DNA from: Ruminococcus sp. CAG:254
GTDB taxonomy: Bacteria; Bacillota; Clostridia; Oscillospirales; Ruminococcaceae
NCBI GenBank assembly: GCA_000433635.1
Contig: HF997967.1
Location: forward strand, 27,347-37,367
Reading direction: 5' to 3'
DNA: 10,021 nt
A program made the position numbers and the translations under genes. Numbering within the stretch: the stretch's first letter is position 1; the number at the start of each line of letters is the position of its first letter. Under the pieces are notes generated by a model. It did no database searches. It was given only the letters and a program-made list of their open reading frames with translations, and was not told the DNA's origin. Positions 6,400 to 10,021 of this stretch are shown one piece after another.

Positions 6400-8841
6400 G
6401 TGAAACGAAATCGATGCAAAAAAATTGCAGCAGCCTTGCTCTGTGTGGTTATGGGCTGCACCACATTGGGGCAGGGCTTTTCCGCAGCCGCTGCGGATGC
6501 CACAACATCAGAGGAAGAAGTGGAAATCAACTTTGCGAAAGCTTTACAGATGTCCTTGTATTTTTATGATGCAAACAAGTGCGGCTCTGGCATTACGGGC
6601 GGAAATCTGGAATGGCGTGGGGACTGCCACACAGAAGATGCAGCCGTACCGCTGAAACCAATGGGGGAAGATTACAAGGGCACGAATCTGTCACAGGAAT
6701 TCATTGATGCCCATCGGGATATTTTAGACCCGGATGGCGATGGAACAATTGACGTTGCTGGCGGTATGCACGATGCCGGCGACCATGTAAAATTCTGTCT
6801 GCCGGGCAGCTATGCTGCCTCCACATTGGGCTGGGGCTATTACGAATTTCGGGATGCCTATGTGGATTCTGGACAGCAATGGCATATCGAAGATATTCTG
6901 CACTGGTTCAATGACTATTACTTAAAGTGTACGTATTTTGATGAGAATGGCGATATTTTGGCGTTCTGTTATCAGGTCGGAGAGGGCGACATTGACCACA
7001 ACTATTGGAACGCACCGGAATTGCAGAACGAAAGCCTGCTGGACTTTGCACGACCGGCATATTTTGCAACAGTAGAAACGCCTGCTTCGGATATGTGTGC
7101 AGGGGTTGCGGCTTCGCTGGCAGTGAACTATCTGAACTTTAAGGATACCGAGCCGGAGTATGCGAAACGCTGCTTAAATACTGCCGTCAAGATGTATGAA
7201 TTTGCAGTCAAGACGCATTCGGAAGCAGAAGACGGAAAAACCGTTACCAGCTTGGGCTATGATGGCGGATTCTATACATCCAGCTATGATTATGATGAAC
7301 TGGCGTGGGCAGCAGTTTGGCTCTATGAATGCACCGGAGAATATGACTATATCAACGACATTATTGCTGTGGATGAGAACACCTCGGGGGACATGGGAGC
7401 ACATCCTTATACCGGTTATTTGAAGCGAATCATTGCAGACACCGGAAACTGCTGGCAGAATATCTGGGTGCATTGCTGGGATACTGTGTGGGGCGGTGTG
7501 TTTGCAAAACTTGCCCCGATTACCAACACGGCAAGAGATTGGTATATTTTCCGCTGGAATCTGGAATATTGGTCGGGCTTGACGCATGCTGACCCGGGCG
7601 GGTCGGATGATGTTCTGTGGAACTTGCCATATGATCCGAAAACAGCACCATTTGTTGCAGATACCACCGACACGACATTTCTGGCAAAAACACCAGCTGG
7701 TTTTTCCATGCTGAATAACTATGGTTCTTGTCGGTATGATGCAGCTGCACAGCTCTGTGCACTGGTCTATGAAAAAGAAACGGGCGATGACAAATTTGCA
7801 GACTGGGCAGAAGGTCAGATGGAATACATCATGGGAAAAAATCCGATGAATCGTGCATATATTGTCGGCTATTCCAAGAACGCTGCTTCGCATCCGCACC
7901 ATCGGGCTGCACATGGTTCTAAGACGTTGAACATGGATGAACCAGCAGACCAGACACATGTTCTTTGGGGTGCGTTAGTCGGTGGGCCAGATGAAAAGGA
8001 TTTCCATAACGACCAGACCAAGGATTACATCTACAATGAAGTTGCGGTAGACTATAATGCTGCTTTTGTTGGAGCGTGTGCAGGATTGTACCAGTATTAT
8101 GGCAAGGCAATGGGGAATAAGCCTGTGGAAAACTTCCCACCATCTGAAGCATCTATGAAGGGCGATATTCAGGAGATTTATATTGATGCAAGAGTGATGC
8201 AGGAAACAGATGCCCGTTCGCAGATTGAAATTTCCATTTGCAACGATACCTCTTTGCCGCCTCGGTACATCAGCACATTGAGTGCTCGGTATTTCTTTAA
8301 CATCAATGAAATGCTGAAAGCAGGGCAGACCATTGATGATTTGGACATTGAAATTTACTATGATGAAGAAAATGCCAACACCAACGGAGAGAGTTTTGCA
8401 ACGATTTCCAAGCCAGTCAAATGGGATGATAACGGAACGTATTATGTGGAAATCAGCTGGGATGGCTGTGCATTCTATGGAACAAGAGTGTTCCACTTTG
8501 GCTTGATTCCAAAGATGGATGCCAACTATACAACCCACTGGGATCCGACCGATGACTACAGCCGAGATGGCTTGATTTTGGATGAATACACCCGAACGGA
8601 AAAAATCACAGCATATCAGGATGGCGAACTAGTCTGGGGCGAAGAGCCGGAGGGCGGAACGGTCTTGCTGGGCGATGTCAACCGAGATGGAACGGTCAAC
8701 TTGCCGGATATTGTTCTGCTGCAAAAACATCTTTGCAACAAAGCAACCCTGAAAAAGCGGAATGCAGTTGCAGCGGATTTGAATGCAGATGGTGCGATTA
8801 CCATTTTGGATGCAGTTCTGTTGAAGCGGAAACTGCTGTAA
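6400..8841 (+). CDS. Secreted GH9 endoglucanase with CBM3c and C-terminal dockerin (cellulosome subunit)
   Basis: Hydrolyses beta-1,4-glucan (cellulose) outside the cell and should attach to a cellulosome scaffoldin cohesin. The 813-residue product has a signal peptide (basic KRNRCKK, hydrophobic IAAALLCVVMG, likely cleavage near the AAAADA region, residues about 29-33). The GH9 domain spans about residues 40-570: GGMHDAGDHVKF with catalytic Asp125/Asp128, SHPHHRAAHGS (497-507), and NEVAVDYNAAF with the proton-donor Glu547. A short linker with ENFPPSE, typical of GH9-CBM3c enzymes, leads into a CBM3c-like module (about 588-725). CBM3c normally extends the active cleft and aids processivity rather than binding crystalline cellulose itself. 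The end (about 757-813) is a type I dockerin with two calcium-binding repeats starting DVNRDGTVN (759) and DLNADGAIT (793). Start GTG is set by the AAAGGAG site. The gene stands alone between other operons, with its own leader and terminator. Confidence 0.96.
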   Translation: MKRNRCKKIAAALLCVVMGCTTLGQGFSAAAADATTSEEEVEINFAKALQMSLYFYDANKCGSGITGGNLEWRGDCHTEDAAVPLKPMGEDYKGTNLSQEFIDAHRDILDPDGDGTIDVAGGMHDAGDHVKFCLPGSYAASTLGWGYYEFRDAYVDSGQQWHIEDILHWFNDYYLKCTYFDENGDILAFCYQVGEGDIDHNYWNAPELQNESLLDFARPAYFATVETPASDMCAGVAASLAVNYLNFKDTEPEYAKRCLNTAVKMYEFAVKTHSEAEDGKTVTSLGYDGGFYTSSYDYDELAWAAVWLYECTGEYDYINDIIAVDENTSGDMGAHPYTGYLKRIIADTGNCWQNIWVHCWDTVWGGVFAKLAPITNTARDWYIFRWNLEYWSGLTHADPGGSDDVLWNLPYDPKTAPFVADTTDTTFLAKTPAGFSMLNNYGSCRYDAAAQLCALVYEKETGDDKFADWAEGQMEYIMGKNPMNRAYIVGYSKNAASHPHHRAAHGSKTLNMDEPADQTHVLWGALVGGPDEKDFHNDQTKDYIYNEVAVDYNAAFVGACAGLYQYYGKAMGNKPVENFPPSEASMKGDIQEIYIDARVMQETDARSQIEISICNDTSLPPRYISTLSARYFFNINEMLKAGQTIDDLDIEIYYDEENANTNGESFATISKPVKWDDNGTYYVEISWDGCAFYGTRVFHFGLIPKMDANYTTHWDPTDDYSRDGLILDEYTRTEKITAYQDGELVWGEEPEGGTVLLGDVNRDGTVNLPDIVLLQKHLCNKATLKKRNAVAADLNADGAITILDAVLLKRKLL

Positions 8842-8862
8842 AAAGAAAATACGAGAAACAAG

Positions 8863-8904
8863 AAACTGCCATTTCCGATTGTGGAAGCGGCAGTTTTGTT
8901 TTTT
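8863..8904 (+). terminator. Intrinsic terminator of the cellulase gene
   Basis: AAACTGCC (8863-8870) pairs with GGCAGTTT (8889-8896), and an inner TTCC/GGAA stem (8873-8876 with 8883-8886) extends it. It is followed by TTTTGTTTTTT (8894-8904). It starts 22 nt after the cellulase stop and ends directly before the next -35 box. Confidence 0.92.
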
Positions 8905-8905
8905 C

Positions 8906-8934
8906 TTGACAATATCCCCAAAACTCGGTATAAT
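8906..8934 (+). promoter_or_regulatory. Exact-consensus sigma-A promoter of the right-hand operon
   Basis: TTGACA (8906-8911), 17-bp spacer, TATAAT (8929-8934): every consensus position matches and the spacing is optimal. Transcription should start near 8941, giving a leader of about 29 nt to the ATG at 8970. No repeat that looks like an operator is visible, so strong constitutive expression is the simplest reading. Confidence 0.9.
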
Positions 8935-8969
8935 AGAACTAATCGCACAATGCAGAAAGGAGCACCGCC

Positions 8970-9254
8970 ATGCAAACGATTTTTACTGCTGCAGAATTGA
9001 AAGAAAACTATCAGATTTTATTGCGGTTACTGGGGCAGCTGCAAACAGAAAACGATTATCTACAAGCAGCCATGGACAATCTTTCCAAGATTCCCAACAA
9101 CGCCATTCCGGGCGACATTGCCAATCAGGCGAAAGCCATTGCCATTTCCGAGCTGTCGAAAAATCGGGAGAAAACCAATCAGAAGTTATTAGAAACCTAT
9201 CAAAAATTATACGAAGATTTAAGACCGTTTCTTTTTCAGGAAAACGAAGTCTAA
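8970..9254 (+). CDS. Small alpha-helical protein of unknown function (94 aa)
   Basis: I do not recognise this family. The 94-residue sequence is rich in Leu, Gln, Glu, Asn and Lys, has no Cys, Trp or signal peptide, and reads as two long amphipathic helices (about residues 6-42 and 50-88). They are joined by a Pro/Asn/Gly turn, KIPNNAIPGD (residues about 40-49), i.e. a helical hairpin. The size and shape recall WXG100/ESX-like proteins, but there is no WXG motif at the turn, so I do not call it one. Start ATG is well supported: AAAGGAG (8956-8962) lies 7 nt upstream, and a consensus promoter lies just before. It precedes the AAA+-type gene by 24 nt on the same strand, so the two are probably one operon and the small protein may be a partner or substrate of that ATPase. 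This functional link is inference only. Confidence 0.85.
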   Translation: MQTIFTAAELKENYQILLRLLGQLQTENDYLQAAMDNLSKIPNNAIPGDIANQAKAIAISELSKNREKTNQKLLETYQKLYEDLRPFLFQENEV

Positions 9255-9278
9255 AAAATCCAATCAATGGAGGCAGCT

Positions 9279-10021
9279 ATGGCATCAGAAACCCTGCAAA
9301 CAGCCATTCAATATACCTATTATCTCTGTGAACTTTACGAAAAAAACGGCGAACGCATCCTCGGCAATCAGCAGCCGCTTGCGGAATTTGCCGGATTTTC
9401 CTATTATAAATACCTGTTGTATCTTGCAAATTTAGACCGCCGACTGGAAGAAACAGAAGTGCAGTATTTAAACGACTTGCTGCATTATAACATGACCCTC
9501 TCACAGCTGCAAACATTTTGCAAGCGGCATCCATTTACAGCAGAGAGCGTGCAGGATACCTTGCGTGGCTTGCTGGACTTGTGGATTCGAGTGGATTTGG
9601 CAGAGCAAGGGAACAGCAGCTTATCGCTTTTCTTTTTAAACCTGCTGAATTTGATGGGGCTGTCGTTTACTGCCGATACCAACCAGCGAGACGAACGGCA
9701 GGCATCTGCCATTGCAGCCATTTTATTGCCGTTGCGAGTCTATCGCAATCGAAAGTTGCAAGGCTGGCGGAGCACTGCAAAAGAAAAGCCTTTTGCAATT
9801 CCGAGTGGCTGGAAACCAGCAATGCCAGCTGCTCCAGAAGAGTCGGAAGCAGCATCGGAAGAATCCACCCCCGAAGCATCAGAAGCACCAGAAATCCGTC
9901 CGCTGGCGGTGTGTATGGAAGAGCTGGAAAGCTTGACTGGCTTGCAGCAGGTAAAAGAAACGCTAAGCAGCTTAATCAATCTAGTTCGGCTGCGGCAGCT
10001 GCGACAGGAACGAGGATTGCC
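9279..10021 (+). CDS. TerB-like domain / AAA+ ATPase (CbbX/SpoVK/EccA-like), 3'-truncated by window edge
   Basis: The frame is open from ATG 9279 to the window end (247 complete codons, no stop). GGAGG (9269-9273) lies 5 nt upstream. Residues about 35-150 are helical; the stretch YLANLDRRLEETEVQYLNDLL (residues about 48-68) resembles TerB-like domains, where an acidic Asp-x-x-(I/L)-x-x-x-E pattern begins a helix. Residues about 172-208 form a disordered acidic and Pro/Ala/Ser/Glu-rich linker. From residue 213, MEELESLTGLQQVKETL followed by INLVRLRQLRQERGL matches the beginning of AAA+ cores of the CbbX/SpoVK/EccA group (pattern Leu-x-x-Leu-x-Gly-Leu-x-x-Val-Lys). The Walker motifs would lie beyond the window and cannot be checked. 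No membrane segment or signal peptide is seen, so it is probably cytoplasmic. The operon partner upstream is the 94-residue helical protein. Substrate and role are unknown. Confidence 0.75.
   Translation, partial: MASETLQTAIQYTYYLCELYEKNGERILGNQQPLAEFAGFSYYKYLLYLANLDRRLEETEVQYLNDLLHYNMTLSQLQTFCKRHPFTAESVQDTLRGLLDLWIRVDLAEQGNSSLSLFFLNLLNLMGLSFTADTNQRDERQASAIAAILLPLRVYRNRKLQGWRSTAKEKPFAIPSGWKPAMPAAPEESEAASEESTPEASEAPEIRPLAVCMEELESLTGLQQVKETLSSLINLVRLRQLRQERGL

Noticed and set aside
7174..7959. Minus-strand open frame of 261 codons opposite the GH9 domain
   Set aside because: The coding strand carries all GH9 catalytic motifs; the antisense product is Cys- and Ile-rich with no domain.
7975..8538. 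Minus-strand open frame of 187 codons opposite the CBM3c region
   Set aside because: Antisense shadow of a well-supported module; no promoter or ribosome binding site is evident.
8970..9254. Calling the 94-residue protein a WXG100/ESX protein
   Set aside because: Size and helical-hairpin shape fit, but there is no Trp and no WXG turn motif, so the family call is not supported.
1..10021. tRNA, rRNA, CRISPR arrays, insertion sequences
   Set aside because: I saw no regularly spaced repeats, transposase, terminal inverted repeats, or tRNA/rRNA signatures on either strand.

Overview
The window looks like a stretch of a Gram-positive (Firmicutes/Clostridia) chromosome, most likely a fibre-degrading Ruminococcus or close relative. 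The evidence is a secreted GH9 cellulase ending in a type I dockerin, strong AAGGAG-type ribosome binding sites, frequent GTG/TTG starts, moderate GC and hairpin-plus-T-run terminators. Genus is an inference from domain architecture; no rRNA or marker gene is present.

Layout. (1) Positions 1-1879, plus strand: the C-terminal part of a KtrB/TrkH-type potassium channel subunit followed by its cytoplasmic KtrA/TrkA-type RCK regulator, closed by a bidirectional terminator (1908-1946). (2) Positions 1973-6230, minus strand: a methionine block read right to left, LysR-type regulator -> metE (cobalamin-independent methionine synthase) -> metF (5,10-methylenetetrahydrofolate reductase). MetF supplies the 5-methyl-THF that MetE consumes, and the two genes overlap by 17 nt. 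The LysR gene and metE each have their own good sigma-A-type promoter carrying repeat sequences that could be operators. (3) Positions 6231-8904, plus strand: a divergently transcribed cellulosomal endoglucanase (signal peptide, GH9, CBM3c, dockerin) with a 10-bp inverted repeat in its leader and a strong terminator. (4) Positions 8906-10021, plus strand: a new transcription unit driven by an exactly consensus promoter (TTGACA-17 bp-TATAAT), encoding a 94-residue helical protein of unknown function and then the first 247 residues of a large protein. That protein has a TerB-like helical domain, an acidic/Pro linker and what looks like the beginning of a CbbX/SpoVK/EccA-type AAA+ ATPase; it runs off the window.

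Most of the window is ordinary metabolism and transport plus one cellulosome component. The least explained part is the right-hand operon, which pairs a small alpha-helical hairpin-like protein with an AAA+ ATPase. Several start codons are corrected here from ribosome-binding-site position: metF at 2824, LysR at 6143 and the cellulase at 6400.
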